Positions 1 to 9,163 of a stretch of 64,000 nucleotides of DNA are shown one piece after another. Below the pieces are notes generated by a model that did no database searches, was not told where the DNA came from, and saw only the letters and a list, made by a program, of their open reading frames with translations. The position numbers and the translations under genes are program-made. Position 1 is the stretch's first letter, and each line of letters begins with the position of its first letter. The DNA is taken from contig PNLP01000013.1 in assembly GCA_013823135.1 (NCBI GenBank), positions 85,869 to 149,868 of the forward strand, in the 5' to 3' direction. The DNA is from Planctomycetaceae bacterium (GTDB taxonomy: Bacteria; Planctomycetota; Planctomycetia; Gemmatales; Gemmataceae).

Positions 1-576
1 ATGCACAACTACCACGACACCTACATGAAGTTGCCGCGTCAATCGTGGACACAGGACAAGGACGGAACCACCCCCGGCGGGTTGAGCTGGCGGGTTCACC
101 TGCTGCCGTATATGGAGCAGGACGCACTCTACCGCCAGTTCAAACTCGACGAGCCGTGGGACAGCCCGAACAACAAGAAGCTCATCCCACTGATGCCGAA
201 GATTTACGCGAGCCCGACCGCACCAGCACAACCAGGGCAGACGTATATCAAGGTCTTCTACGGTCCCAATGCGGGGTTCGGCACGGGCAACAGCGTTAGT
301 TTCACGAACCTGAACTCAATCAGCGATGGCACGTCGAACACGATCATGACTATTGAGGGCGGCATTCCCGTGACGTGGACGAAGCCCGACGATATCCAGT
401 TCGACCCGAAGAGGGGACTCCCCGACCTGCGGTTGGCCGGCAACTCACGGATCAACATCGGGTTGTTCGACGGGTCTGTGCGCAGCATCGACTTGACGCG
501 GGTCAAGCCGGAGACGTTCAAGGCCGCGATCACCCCCGCCGGCGGCGAAATTCTCGGGCCGGACTGGAACGAGTGA
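1..576 (+). CDS. DUF1559 family protein, C-terminal part (5' end outside window)
   Basis: The reading frame is open at the left edge, and its first residues, HNYHDTY, match the conserved segment that follows the pseudopilin helix in DUF1559 proteins. The cleavable FTLIELLVVI-type N-terminus therefore lies upstream of the window. The C-terminus has the family's late motif LFDGSVR (about codons 155-161). DUF1559 proteins are a large planctomycete family with a type IV pilin-like N-terminus, thought to be exported or surface-associated; their function is unknown. The first ATG is not taken as the true start. A GC hairpin follows the stop. Confidence 0.85.
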   Translation: MHNYHDTYMKLPRQSWTQDKDGTTPGGLSWRVHLLPYMEQDALYRQFKLDEPWDSPNNKKLIPLMPKIYASPTAPAQPGQTYIKVFYGPNAGFGTGNSVSFTNLNSISDGTSNTIMTIEGGIPVTWTKPDDIQFDPKRGLPDLRLAGNSRINIGLFDGSVRSIDLTRVKPETFKAAITPAGGEILGPDWNE

Positions 577-603
577 CATCGCGAAGTTGTGGTTGATGGC
601 GTG

Positions 604-620
604 CCGCCCCACTGGGGCGG
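604..620. terminator. GC hairpin after the DUF1559 gene
   Basis: A perfect 7-bp stem (CCGCCCC/GGGGCGG) with a 3-nt loop lies 27 bases after the stop and is followed by GCTAAAC, the end motif of the GTTTAGC palindrome family found elsewhere in this window. No long T-run follows, so it may be a degenerate repeat copy or an RNA-stabilising hairpin rather than a classic terminator. Confidence 0.4.
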
Positions 621-672
621 CCGCTAAACTGTTCATAACACTCCCGCCAAATTTCTTCACGCGGTGCTCCTC

Positions 673-2079
673 ATGTTCCCATTCATGTCCCGTCGCGAGT
701 TGCTCACTCGTTCCGCCAACGGGTTCGGAGCCGCGGCACTCGCGTCCATGTTCGCCGACGAGGGGTTGGCGCACGCCGGGGACGCGGTCGATCCGTTCGC
801 GCCGAAGAAGCCGCCGCTGCCCGCCAAGGCCAAGAGCGTCATCGTGCTGTTCATGGATGGCGGGCCGAGCCAGGTCGACACGTTCGACCCCAAGCCGATG
901 CTCGACAAGTTCAACGGCAAGCCGTTCCCGGCGAAGGTGGAACCGACACAGTTCAACAACATCGGCAACACCCTCGGCAGCCCGTGGAAGTTCAAGAAGT
1001 ACGGCCAGTGCGGGATGCCCGTCAGCGACCTGTTTCCGCACATCGGAGCGTGTGCCGACGACCTCGCTGTCATCCGTTCGATGGTCGCGAACTTCCCCGA
1101 GCACACCAACGCGAATTACTTCTTCCACAGCGGCAGCGGGCTGCAAGGTCGCCCGAGCATGGGCTCGTGGGTCACTTACGGACTCGGCACCGAGTGTCGC
1201 GACCTGCCCGGATTCGTGGTGCTCGGCAGCGGCATGATTCCACCGGGCGGCATCGACTGCTTCGGCAGCGGGTTCCTTCCGGCCGCGTATCAGGGGTCGC
1301 TCTTCCGTCACGGCGCGCACCCGGTTTCCGACCTCACCCCCGCCGGCGGACAGAGCGCGAAGACCACGGCCGCGAAGCGGGACCTCCTCCGCAACCTCGA
1401 CAAGATGGCCAAGGAACGCTTCGGCGAGAACGACGCATTCGAGGCTGCGGTCGCGAACTACGAACTGTCGTTCCGGATGCAGACGGCCGTGCCCGACCTC
1501 ACGGACCTGACCAAGGAAACCGAGGCTACGAAGAAGATGTACGGCCTCGATGACCCCAAGACCGAGATGTACGGCAAGCAGTGCCTCATCGCACGGCGGA
1601 TGGTCGAAAAGGGCGTGCGCTTCGTCGAACTGTTGTGCCAGAACCTCGGCCACGATCGCTGGGATCAACACGGGAATCTGAAGAAGGGTCACGAGGACAA
1701 CGCCCGTGCCGTGGACAAGCCGATCGCGGGGTTGCTGAAGGATCTGAAACAACGGAACCTGCTCGATAGCACGCTCGTGGTGTGGGGTGGCGAGTTCGGC
1801 CGAACGCCGGTGGCACAGGGGAACGACGGCCGCGACCACAACCCGCACGGCTTCACCATCTGGCTCGCCGGCGGCGGCACCAAGGGCGGGACGATCCACG
1901 GCGAGACCGACGAGTTCGGCTACCACGCGATCAAGGACAAGGTGCAAATCCACGACCTGCACGCCACGATGCTCCACCTGCTCGGCTTCGACCACACGAA
2001 GTTGACCTTCCGGTTCGGTGGCCGCGACATGCGGCTAACCGACGTTCACGGCGAACTGGTGAAGGGCATCCTGGCCTAA
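673..2079 (+). CDS. DUF1501 family protein, Tat-type signal
   Basis: A 468-residue member of DUF1501, a planctomycete-rich family related to sulfatases and alkaline phosphatases. Visible motifs are VIVLFMDGGPSQVDTFDPK near residue 57, HDRWDQHGN near residue 333, and VVWGGEFGRTP followed by GRDHNPHGF near residues 370-392, giving metal-ligand-like Asp and His residues. The N-terminus has SRRELLTRSANG before a hydrophobic stretch, typical of Tat export. Starts at GTG 664, ATG 673 and ATG 685 are all possible; none has a strong ribosome binding site. Many relatives sit beside DUF1553/DUF1549 genes, which are absent here. Substrate unknown. Confidence 0.85.
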   Translation: MFPFMSRRELLTRSANGFGAAALASMFADEGLAHAGDAVDPFAPKKPPLPAKAKSVIVLFMDGGPSQVDTFDPKPMLDKFNGKPFPAKVEPTQFNNIGNTLGSPWKFKKYGQCGMPVSDLFPHIGACADDLAVIRSMVANFPEHTNANYFFHSGSGLQGRPSMGSWVTYGLGTECRDLPGFVVLGSGMIPPGGIDCFGSGFLPAAYQGSLFRHGAHPVSDLTPAGGQSAKTTAAKRDLLRNLDKMAKERFGENDAFEAAVANYELSFRMQTAVPDLTDLTKETEATKKMYGLDDPKTEMYGKQCLIARRMVEKGVRFVELLCQNLGHDRWDQHGNLKKGHEDNARAVDKPIAGLLKDLKQRNLLDSTLVVWGGEFGRTPVAQGNDGRDHNPHGFTIWLAGGGTKGGTIHGETDEFGYHAIKDKVQIHDLHATMLHLLGFDHTKLTFRFGGRDMRLTDVHGELVKGILA

Positions 2080-2086
2080 CCGCTTT

Positions 2087-2163
2087 GGCGAGCGGGGGTG
2101 CGTGAGCCCCCCGAGTCCGTGCTTTTACTCAAACCTCGGGGGGCTCACGCACCCCCGCTCGCC
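2087..2163. repeat. 29-bp-arm palindrome, GGCGAGC-end family
   Basis: Perfect 29-bp arms at 2087-2115 and 2135-2163 with a 19-nt loop, beginning GGCGAGCGGGGGTGCGTGAG. The repeat starts 8 bases after the DUF1501 stop. Its arm sequence recurs near 26821, 28086 and 36899. It overlaps the upstream extension of the next reading frame, which argues for that gene's downstream start. Confidence 0.9.
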
Positions 2164-2191
2164 ATTCCTCCCCACCCGCCGAGGACACATC

Positions 2192-3091
2192 GTGCTGCGT
2201 CGTTATCTGTGCCTGTACCCCATCGCCGTCATGGCGCTGGGAGTCTTCACGCTCGCATCGGCCATGAGCAAACCCGCTGACGGCAAGATCACGCCCACGC
2301 TGCGTTCACGGACCGCCGCGCCGGGCAAGGAACCGGTCGCACCCACCGAGCGCAAGGCGGAATGGGACGCCAAGAAGACCGCGATCATCGTCTGCGATAT
2401 GTGGGATCACCACTGGTGCAAATCGGCCGAGGCCCGCGTCGGGGAACTCGCCGGGCCCATGAACGAGATGCTCAAGACCGCCCGCAGCGCCGGCATCTTC
2501 ATCATCCACGCGCCGAGCACCTGCACCGGCTTCTACAAGGACACGCCACAACGCAAGCGAGCCCAGGCCGCTCCGTTCGCGAAAACGCCGGTTCCACTCA
2601 ACGCCAACGACCGCTGGGGCACCGCGTGGTACTGGCCGGATGGCAAGCGCGAGGGTGTGCTGCCGATCGACGATTCCGACATGGGTTGCGACTGCAAGGT
2701 GAAGTGCGAGATTCGCGGCCCGTGGACGCGACAAATCGCCGCCATCGAAATTGGTGACGCCGACGCGATCACGGACAACGGGCAGGAGACGTGGAACCTG
2801 CTGACCGAGCGCAAGATCGAGAATGTGATCCTGTGCGGCGTTCACCTGAACATGTGCGTGCTGGGTCGGCCGTTCGCGATCCGGTCGATGGTGACGCAGG
2901 GGAAGAACGTGGCGTTGATTCGCGACATGACGGACACGATGTACAACCCGGATCACCCACCGGGGGTCAGCCACTTCGAGGGAACCGACCGCGTTGTCGA
3001 ACACGTCGAACGCTACTGGTGCCCGAGCTTCGAGAGCACCGCGATCACGGGCAAGCCCGCGTTCCGCTTCAAGGCGGATCCGCGGAAGTGA
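2192..3091 (+). CDS. Isochorismatase-family (cysteine hydrolase) protein, exported
   Basis: A 299-residue isochorismatase/nicotinamidase-fold protein. IIVCDMWDHHWC carries the family Asp, and CGVHLNMCVLGRPFAIRSM carries the nucleophilic Cys near residue 220. The GTG at 2192 is preferred because GAGGA lies 9-11 bases upstream and the longer frame would translate the 2087-2163 palindrome. The N-terminus (LCLYPIAVMALGVFTLASA) is a likely signal peptide or anchor. Planctomycete relatives lie beside carbohydrate or sulfatase-type genes. The substrate cannot be predicted. Confidence 0.85.
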   Translation: MLRRYLCLYPIAVMALGVFTLASAMSKPADGKITPTLRSRTAAPGKEPVAPTERKAEWDAKKTAIIVCDMWDHHWCKSAEARVGELAGPMNEMLKTARSAGIFIIHAPSTCTGFYKDTPQRKRAQAAPFAKTPVPLNANDRWGTAWYWPDGKREGVLPIDDSDMGCDCKVKCEIRGPWTRQIAAIEIGDADAITDNGQETWNLLTERKIENVILCGVHLNMCVLGRPFAIRSMVTQGKNVALIRDMTDTMYNPDHPPGVSHFEGTDRVVEHVERYWCPSFESTAITGKPAFRFKADPRK

Positions 3092-3104
3092 ATAAACACT
3101 GCTT

Positions 3105-3168
3105 GGCGAGCCGCCCCGGTCACGGGGCGGGTGACGCTTACCCGCGTCATGACTGACGCGGCTCGCCA
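3105..3168. repeat. Multi-branched palindrome, copy 1
   Basis: Outer arms GGCGAGCCGC (3105-3114) and GCGGCTCGCC (3159-3168) enclose further hairpins, including CCGCCCCG/CGGGGCGG and GCGTCA/TGACGC, so the RNA or cruciform could fold like a cloverleaf. It lies between two convergent genes, 6 bases past the stop of the minus-strand ThuA gene. A near-identical copy is at 4159-4222. Confidence 0.9.
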
Positions 3169-3174
3169 GACTCC

Positions 3175-4086
3175 TTACTTACTCGCAGGAGTCGCATCGG
3201 CCTCCAAATCACCGAGCGCGTACTGGATGCCGGCGAGGTAGTGTTGCAGGATCGTTGGGTTCCAGAAGATTTCTTCACGGTGACCCAGCGAGCAGTAGAA
3301 GCAACGGCCCTTACCGTAGGCGTTGATCCAGCTGATCGGGTACGACCCGTCCTTCCGCTTGCCGCCAGCCTTGTCCTTCGCGTCCATCTTTTCGATGTCC
3401 ATCACGAGCAGGAACTTGCGGTCCTTGGACAACGCCGTGTCGTCGCGGAACATGTAGATTTCATCGGTGATCTCGAAGTCCTTGCCGTCGAACACCGCGT
3501 TGATCGGGCTCTTCGGATCGACAACCTTCACCGGAACCTTCTTGTGCCAGGGGTGGCTCACGAACGCCCCACCCATCATCTGGTTGTATTCCTTCCAGTT
3601 CTTGTACGTGTCGGTCGCGGAGTGGACGCCGATCAAACCCTTCCCGCTGGAAACGAAGTCCGCGAGGCTTTTCTTCAGTTCTTCCTCGCGCTTCTTGGCA
3701 GCCTCAACCTGTTCCTTGTTGTTCTTGTCGGCAACCTTGGGCTGGAAGCAGTCGTTCGTGGTGTTCAGCATGAACACGGCGTCGAACTTGGCGAGCTTCT
3801 CGGGTTCGAGGAACGACTCGTCTTCCGTGGCGGTGACGGTGTAGGCACCGGTCTTGTCGCCCATCATGGCGATGGCCTTGGTGCCGAGTTCGATGGACGA
3901 GTGACGGAAGCCCGCGGTCTTGCTGAACACGAGAATGTTGCGGGTGGCCTTGGGCTTGGCGGGTGCCTTCTCAGGCAGTGCCATCGCGACCTTTTCGACC
4001 TGCTTGGGGTCGGCGGTCTTCTGCCCTGCCGACGCGGCAACAGCCGTCGCCAGGCCAAGCAGAATGGGGAGGATCAATCGCTTCAC
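3175..4086 (-). CDS. ThuA-like domain protein, exported
   Basis: A 303-residue protein with a signal peptide (MKRLILPILLGLATAVAASAG) and a ThuA-like, class I glutamine amidotransferase-like fold. ILVFSKTAGFRHSSI and LIGVHSATDTYKNW are characteristic segments, and SHPWHKK and LGHREEIFWNP follow toward the C-terminus. ThuA domains occur in trehalose or other sugar utilisation loci and are widespread in planctomycetes. The upstream neighbour is a Gfo/Idh/MocA dehydrogenase on the same strand, and the two families often work together in carbohydrate breakdown. No enzymatic activity is established from the sequence. Confidence 0.87.
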   Translation of the reverse strand: MKRLILPILLGLATAVAASAGQKTADPKQVEKVAMALPEKAPAKPKATRNILVFSKTAGFRHSSIELGTKAIAMMGDKTGAYTVTATEDESFLEPEKLAKFDAVFMLNTTNDCFQPKVADKNNKEQVEAAKKREEELKKSLADFVSSGKGLIGVHSATDTYKNWKEYNQMMGGAFVSHPWHKKVPVKVVDPKSPINAVFDGKDFEITDEIYMFRDDTALSKDRKFLLVMDIEKMDAKDKAGGKRKDGSYPISWINAYGKGRCFYCSLGHREEIFWNPTILQHYLAGIQYALGDLEADATPASK

Positions 4087-4158
4087 GGGGTTGTCTCCGA
4101 AAACGTGCGGAACAGTCGGAAAGGGTTTCGGCCGGAATGTTGTTGTATGAGCGATTGG

Positions 4159-4222
4159 GCGAGCCGCCCCGGTTACGGGGCGGGTGAATCGGAACCCGCG
4201 TCATGACTGACGCGGCTCGCCT
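4159..4222. repeat. Multi-branched palindrome, copy 2
   Basis: Same architecture and nearly the same sequence as 3105-3168, differing mainly in the central loop (TGAATCGGAA instead of TGACGCTTA). It lies 3 bases beyond the stop of the minus-strand oxidoreductase gene, so the ThuA gene is flanked by the two copies. Confidence 0.9.
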
Positions 4223-4225
4223 GTG

Positions 4226-5224
4226 TCACACTTCGACTTCCTTCTCGGTGCGAGCGGATTTCGCCAGGGCGTCGAGCACCTTGAGCGTCTTCACCGCCTC
4301 ATCGGGGTTCGGGAACGGATCGCGGTTCTCGAACACGGCGTGCGCGAAGTCGTCGAGCATGTGAACCATCTGGTTCTCGCCCGGCGTTTCGACAAGTTCC
4401 ACCGATTCGCCGAAATCGCCCTCCTGCGAGCAGATGTGGAATGCCGCATTCTCGTCGGGGATCCACATATTCGGAATGCGGATCGTCTTCTCGGTGCCGA
4501 CGATTTCGAGCCACGTTCGCAGCGGATGCGTGAAGCCGCAATCGAAGTGGGCCGTGCGACCGTCCGCGAACGTGAGCACGCCGCTCATCGCCACGTCCAC
4601 CTTGTTGACGAACTCGGCGTGCGCCCACACCCGCACCGGTTCGGCTTTCATCCACCAGCGAATCGCGTAAGTGGTGTAGCACCCCACGTCAAGCAACCCG
4701 CCGCCGCCGGCCTCGGGTTGCATCCGGATGTTCGAGGTGGGGAGCCCCGTCAGATTGAAGGTGAACGCGGTCACGACCTTCTTGACGTCACCGATCGCAC
4801 CGGAATCAAGGAGTTTCCGAATCTTGTGGGTTCGCGGGTGGTGCGGCCACATGAAGCCGTCCATGAGGCGAACCCCCTTCGCCCGGCAGTGTGCCACCAG
4901 CGCCGCGGCGCTGGGTGCATCGCACGTCATCGGCTTCTCGCACAGAATGTGCTTCCCCGCGTCGGCAGCCTTGCGGGTCCATTCGTCGTGCATGTGGTTC
5001 GGCAGCGGAATGTAAACCGCATCGATCTCGGGATCGGCGAGCAAGGCTTCGTAGCTGCCGTGCGCCTTCGGAATGCGGTTCTTCGCAGCGCTGGCCTTGG
5101 CCTTGTCGAGTGAGCGGCTGGCGATGGCGCGGAGGTCGGCGGTCCTGGCGTTCTGGAGCGGCCACATCAGGCGATCGTTGATGCCAGCGACGCCGAGAAT
5201 GCCCCAGCGGAGTTTCTTGCTCAT
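4226..5224 (-). CDS. Gfo/Idh/MocA family oxidoreductase
   Basis: A 332-residue NAD(P)-dependent dehydrogenase of the Gfo/Idh/MocA family. The N-terminal Rossmann motif LRWGILGVAGIND starts near residue 4, the conserved EKP (CEKPMTCDAP) is near residue 95, and a D-x3-Y-type active-site segment (DVGCYTTYAIRWW) follows near residue 180. No signal peptide is seen, so it should be cytoplasmic. It is encoded upstream of the exported ThuA-like gene. The substrate is probably a sugar or cyclitol derivative, but the sequence does not tell which. Confidence 0.9.
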   Translation of the reverse strand: MSKKLRWGILGVAGINDRLMWPLQNARTADLRAIASRSLDKAKASAAKNRIPKAHGSYEALLADPEIDAVYIPLPNHMHDEWTRKAADAGKHILCEKPMTCDAPSAAALVAHCRAKGVRLMDGFMWPHHPRTHKIRKLLDSGAIGDVKKVVTAFTFNLTGLPTSNIRMQPEAGGGGLLDVGCYTTYAIRWWMKAEPVRVWAHAEFVNKVDVAMSGVLTFADGRTAHFDCGFTHPLRTWLEIVGTEKTIRIPNMWIPDENAAFHICSQEGDFGESVELVETPGENQMVHMLDDFAHAVFENRDPFPNPDEAVKTLKVLDALAKSARTEKEVEV

Positions 5225-5442
5225 GGTGGATGTCGAATGGGTGAGGAGTGGAGACGACGTGCGGTTAAACTACGATTCACGCGGGCGAGGCACACGGGTG
5301 ATTTCGCTGCCAAGCCGCAAGCGGCTTCAACGAGGGTGATGCCTCTTGCGGCTTCGCGGGCGCATTCCGCGACTGTTCGCGGTTCCATCTCGCGAATAAG
5401 CTAGGCGCTTCTTGCCGTGCATTTCCACTCCGGAGTAGTTCG

Positions 5443-6657
5443 ATGGCCAAGATCAAGGTGAAGAATCCCGTCGTCGAGATGGACGGCGACGAAATGACCC
5501 GCATCATCTGGCAGAAGATCCGCGAGAAACTGATTCTGCCGTACCTCGATATCGACCTCAAATACTTCGACCTCGGCATCGAAGAGCGCGACCGCACCGA
5601 CGACAAGGTGACGTTCGAGTCGGCCGAAGCCACCAAGCAGTACGGCGTCGCGGTCAAGTGTGCCACCATCACGCCGGACGAAGCCCGCGTCAAAGAGTTC
5701 AACCTCAAGCGGATGTATCCGTCGCCCAACGGCACCATTCGGAACATCCTCGACGGCACCATCTTCCGCGAGCCGATCGTCTGCAAAAACGTGCCGCGAT
5801 TGGTCGGCCACTGGGATAAGCCGGTCGTCGTCGCCCGTCACGGGTTCGGCGACCAGTACAAGGCGAGCGAGATCCTGTTCCCCGGTGCCGGCACGGTGAA
5901 GCTCACGTACACCCCGGCCGACGGCGGGCCGACCATCGAGAAGGAAGTGTTCAAGGCACCGAGCGCCGGCGTCACGCTGGCGATGTACAACCTCGATAGC
6001 TCCATCAAGGGCTTCGCTCGGGCGTGCTTCAACTACGGGCTGGGCCGCGACTATTCCGTGTATCTCAGCACGAAGAACACGATCTTGAAGGTTTACGACG
6101 GCCGGTTCAAGAACCTGTTCCAGGAAATCTTCGACGCCGAGTTCAAGGCTGCGTTCGATGCCAAGAAGCTGACCTACGAACACCGCCTGATCGACGACAT
6201 GGTGGCCGCGAACATGAAGTGGAGCGGCGGTTACCTGTGGGCGTGTAAGAATTACGATGGTGACGTTCAGTCCGACACCGTCGCGCAGGGGTACGGCTCG
6301 CTCGGCCTGATGACATCCGTGCTGACGACGCCGGACGGCAAGACCGTTGAGGCGGAAGCGGCCCACGGCACGGTCACGCGACACTACCGCGAGCACCAGA
6401 AGGGGAAGAAGACCAGCACGAACCCGATCGCGTCGATCTACGCCTGGACCCGCGGCCTCATCTACCGCGGCAAGATGGACGGCACGCCGGAACTGGTCAA
6501 GTTCGCCGAAACGGTCGAGAAGGTCTGCGTGGACATGGTCGAGTCCGGCAAAATGACGAAGGACCTGGCCATCCTCATCAGCGACAAGACGCCATACCTG
6601 ACGACCGAGGAGTACCTCGACGCCGTGGACGCGGAACTGAAGTCGCGCATGGCATAA
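5443..6657 (+). CDS. icd: NADP-dependent isocitrate dehydrogenase
   Basis: A 404-residue homodimeric isocitrate dehydrogenase of the type shared with eukaryotic NADP enzymes, converting isocitrate to 2-oxoglutarate and CO2 in the TCA cycle. It opens with [19 protein letters not shown] and has the substrate-binding SPNGTIRN at residues 94-101, [18 protein letters not shown] near residue 270 and [12 protein letters not shown] near residue 303. Length matches the family. It stands alone, with a strong palindrome directly downstream. Confidence 0.95.
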   Translation: MAKIKVKNPVVEMDGDEMTRIIWQKIREKLILPYLDIDLKYFDLGIEERDRTDDKVTFESAEATKQYGVAVKCATITPDEARVKEFNLKRMYPSPNGTIRNILDGTIFREPIVCKNVPRLVGHWDKPVVVARHGFGDQYKASEILFPGAGTVKLTYTPADGGPTIEKEVFKAPSAGVTLAMYNLDSSIKGFARACFNYGLGRDYSVYLSTKNTILKVYDGRFKNLFQEIFDAEFKAAFDAKKLTYEHRLIDDMVAANMKWSGGYLWACKNYDGDVQSDTVAQGYGSLGLMTSVLTTPDGKTVEAEAAHGTVTRHYREHQKGKKTSTNPIASIYAWTRGLIYRGKMDGTPELVKFAETVEKVCVDMVESGKMTKDLAILISDKTPYLTTEEYLDAVDAELKSRMA

Positions 6658-6672
6658 GGGTTGGGGTTGTTC

Positions 6673-6724
6673 TTCGCCGCTTGCGACTTCGCAGGCTGTG
6701 GCCTGCGAAGTCGCAAGCGGCGAA
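6673..6724. terminator. 24-bp perfect palindrome after icd
   Basis: Arms at 6673-6696 and 6701-6724 are perfectly complementary over 24 bp (TTCGCCGCTTGCGACTTCGC...) with a 4-nt loop, 15 bases after the icd stop. It lacks a T-run on either side. It could end transcription or protect the mRNA 3' end; it resembles the other 3'-end palindromes here in placement but not in sequence. Confidence 0.7.
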
Positions 6725-6832
6725 ATTGGACACGTCGGTCACTTCCCACAATTTTGAACTTCAAACTCCCCCGGTGAATTGGGTAAACTGCGCTATCGCC
6801 CCGTGAAACTGGGTAGGAGTAGGGTACCGATC

Positions 6833-7225
6833 ATGGGTTGGGTGGCGTTATTCGCGCAAGCAAAACCAGATCCATTCCGCGAACCCGAGGTCATCTGGGG
6901 GACCGCCGGCATTGCCGTCGCGCTTCTGGTGGGGGCGTTCGCAATCTGGTTGGTCGATCGCTGGCGCAAGAAGGCGACCGCTCAGCGTGAGGCAGCCGAG
7001 GAATTGAGCGACTTCCGGGAGATGTATCAGCAAGGCCAGATCACCGAGGACGAATACGCGAAGCTCCGGAACAAAGTGGCCATGCGGGTTCGAGAGAAAA
7101 TTCCGAAATCTCCAGATGGCGTTGCGAGTGCGGCAACCGGCGGAATCCTCGCGTCGGGTGAAATTCCACCATCGCCGCAGCCCCCGGAGACGAAAGGGGA
7201 TGGGTCGCGCAGCCCCCCCGTCTGA
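6833..7225 (+). CDS. Small single-pass membrane protein with SHOCT-like segment
   Basis: A 130-residue protein starting at ATG 6833, with AGGAG about 15 bases upstream. A TTG at 6779 would lengthen it by 18 residues. One membrane helix (GTAGIAVALLVGAFAIWLVDRW) is followed by a basic stretch and FREMYQQGQITEDEYAKLRNKVA, which resembles the short C-terminal SHOCT oligomerisation motif. The tail is Pro/Gly-rich. It precedes clpX by about 190 bases, but no common function can be claimed. Confidence 0.7.
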   Translation: MGWVALFAQAKPDPFREPEVIWGTAGIAVALLVGAFAIWLVDRWRKKATAQREAAEELSDFREMYQQGQITEDEYAKLRNKVAMRVREKIPKSPDGVASAATGGILASGEIPPSPQPPETKGDGSRSPPV

Positions 7226-7418
7226 TTCCCCCACTCTGCCCCGAATGCAGAACCCTTACGCCCTGACCGAGAAGTCCGTCGGGTTGCGCCTGTTCTCCGG
7301 AACCCGTGTCGTGCGACTGTTCCTTCGCGGTATGATTAGCCTGAAGACGGGCAACGAACCCGTCACACGAACAACGACCCCGCCACCGCACAGCCCGTAA
7401 AGAAAGCTCAGGAAGCCA

Positions 7419-8708
7419 ATGGCTGAAAAAACCGGTGATACGACTGGCATCCGTAAACCTCCCGGCACGGCCGGCAGGAACCGAAATGCCTACTGCTCCT
7501 TCTGCCGACGCTCGCACCGCGATGTCGGGCCTCTCGTTGAGGGGCCAGGCGACGTGTACATCTGCGGCGAATGCATCGAGCTGTGCCAGTCGATTATCGA
7601 CCAGGAAAAGAAACGACGCGGCGGACCGAAGACGTCCACGTCGAACATCCCCGCGCCACGCTCCATCAAGGAGAAGCTCGACGGGTATGTGATTGGTCAA
7701 CAGCGGGCGAAGAAGGTTCTCTCCGTCGCGGTTCACAACCACTACAAGCGGTTGAGCATCGGCGAAGCCCGCGACGTCGAGATCGAGAAGAGCAACATCC
7801 TCTTCGTCGGCCCGACCGGTAGCGGCAAGACTCTCCTGGCCCGCACGCTGGCCAAGATTCTCGATGTGCCGTTCGCCATCGGCGACGCCACCACACTCAC
7901 CGAAGCGGGCTACGTCGGCGAGGATGTCGAGAACTTACTACTCAAGCTGCTCCACGCAGCCGACTTCGACATCGAAGCGGCACAACGCGGCATCATCTAC
8001 ATCGACGAAATCGACAAGATCGCGAAGACCTCGCAGAACGTGTCGATCACCCGCGACGTGTCGGGCGAGGGTGTTCAGCAAGCCCTGCTGAAGATGCTCG
8101 AAGGGACCGTGTCGAACGTGCCTCCGCAAGGCGGCCGCAAGCACCCCGAACAGCAGTACATCCAGGTCGATACGTCGAACATCCTGTTCATCTGCGGTGG
8201 GACGTTCGTCGGCATCGAGGACATCATCAGTCGCCGCCTCGGTCGCAAGAGCATCGGCTTCGGTGCGGTGAACGAGGCTCAGAAGGAACGGTCGCTGGGT
8301 GATCTGCTCAATCAGGTCACGGCCGACGACCTGATCGAGTTCGGCATGATTCCGGAGTTCGTGGGCCGCTTGCCGGTGCTGGCACCGCTCGACCCGCTGG
8401 ACGAGGACGCGATGCTGCGAATCCTCACCGAGCCGAAGAACGCCCTGGTGCGTCAGTACCAGAAGCTGTTCGAGATGGAGGGTTCGGAGGTCGAGTTCGA
8501 GGTGTCGGCCTTGAAGGAGATCGCGAAGCTGGCGAAGCTCCGCGACACGGGCGCCCGCGGCCTGCGAGCGATCGTAGAAGACGTGATGCTCGACGTGATG
8601 TACGACCTGCCAGAAATGGAACACAAGGGGAAGCACGTCATCACGGCCGAGGTGGTTCGCGGCGAACGCAAGCTCACCGAGAAGAAACAGGGCAAGAAGA
8701 GCGCATAA
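7419..8708 (+). CDS. clpX: ATP-dependent Clp protease ATP-binding subunit ClpX
   Basis: A 429-residue AAA+ unfoldase that recognises tagged substrates and feeds them to ClpP. The N-terminal zinc-binding domain has Cys26, Cys29, Cys49 and Cys52. Walker A GPTGSGKT is at 131-138, Walker B IIYIDEID near 192-199, and sensor-2 GARGLR near residue 380. Length is typical. No clpP or tig lies next to it in this window, unlike the common tig-clpP-clpX order. A stem-loop follows the stop. Confidence 0.97.
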   Translation: MAEKTGDTTGIRKPPGTAGRNRNAYCSFCRRSHRDVGPLVEGPGDVYICGECIELCQSIIDQEKKRRGGPKTSTSNIPAPRSIKEKLDGYVIGQQRAKKVLSVAVHNHYKRLSIGEARDVEIEKSNILFVGPTGSGKTLLARTLAKILDVPFAIGDATTLTEAGYVGEDVENLLLKLLHAADFDIEAAQRGIIYIDEIDKIAKTSQNVSITRDVSGEGVQQALLKMLEGTVSNVPPQGGRKHPEQQYIQVDTSNILFICGGTFVGIEDIISRRLGRKSIGFGAVNEAQKERSLGDLLNQVTADDLIEFGMIPEFVGRLPVLAPLDPLDEDAMLRILTEPKNALVRQYQKLFEMEGSEVEFEVSALKEIAKLAKLRDTGARGLRAIVEDVMLDVMYDLPEMEHKGKHVITAEVVRGERKLTEKKQGKKSA

Positions 8709-8740
8709 AGCCAGGGGGCTGTTCTGGGGGGAACCGTTAC

Positions 8741-8764
8741 ACAACCCGGCACTCGCCGGGTTGT
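8741..8764 (+). terminator. Stem-loop after clpX
   Basis: Ten-base-pair perfect stem (ACAACCCGGC/GCCGGGTTGT) with a 4-nt loop, 32 bases after the clpX stop. The downstream T content is weak, so it is only a probable terminator. It lies between convergent genes. Confidence 0.55.
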
Positions 8765-8770
8765 GTGCGT

Positions 8771-9112
8771 TTACGGAATAACACCCCAACAAACCCCACC
8801 AATCTCCGGCGCAGCAATCCAGCAATATTTTTCCCAGGAGTAAGAGAACGAGAAACACATGCTGCGAGCATTTTCGTGACAAAACGTTTTATTCGGGAGA
8901 TCACACTCAAAAGGCCCGATGATGACATTCCCGTCTCGCTTGGTAATGGGTTCGTCTGCAGAGCACCACCCGCGTTCTGCCAGCGCGGCGCGGGCTTGCT
9001 TGGATGTCGGTGCAACTGGCGGAAGATCGAGAAAATATACGAACGCTGCAAGGGAGATAATTGATGCGGCCGCGATTCCGATCCACTTCCGGCGTTTGGT
9101 GAGTTCGGCCAT
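8771..9112 (-). CDS. Hypothetical small exported or anchored protein
   Basis: A 113-residue protein beginning MAELTKRRKWIGIAAASIISLAAFVYFLDL, with one N-terminal hydrophobic helix after a basic stretch, so it is anchored or secreted. GAGGTA sits 4 bases before the ATG at 9112, which supports this start over an upstream in-frame one. The rest has six cysteines (CSAD, CDLPNKTFC, CFSF, YCW, VCW), suggesting a disulfide-stabilised extracytoplasmic domain. No family was recognised. Confidence 0.65.
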   Translation of the reverse strand: MAELTKRRKWIGIAAASIISLAAFVYFLDLPPVAPTSKQARAALAERGWCSADEPITKRDGNVIIGPFECDLPNKTFCHENARSMCFSFSYSWEKYCWIAAPEIGGVCWGVIP

Positions 9113-9163
9113 CGCTACCTCCGCGTCGCGTTGTCGCAATGCTTTTGCTTGTGAGCCTTGGTA

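Noticed and set aside
445..1995. Long minus-strand open frame (516 codons) opposite the DUF1501 gene
   Set aside because: It is the mirror of a well-conserved coding sequence; its composition (Val/Arg/Glu/His-rich) is the usual GC-rich antisense artefact and no family motif is visible.
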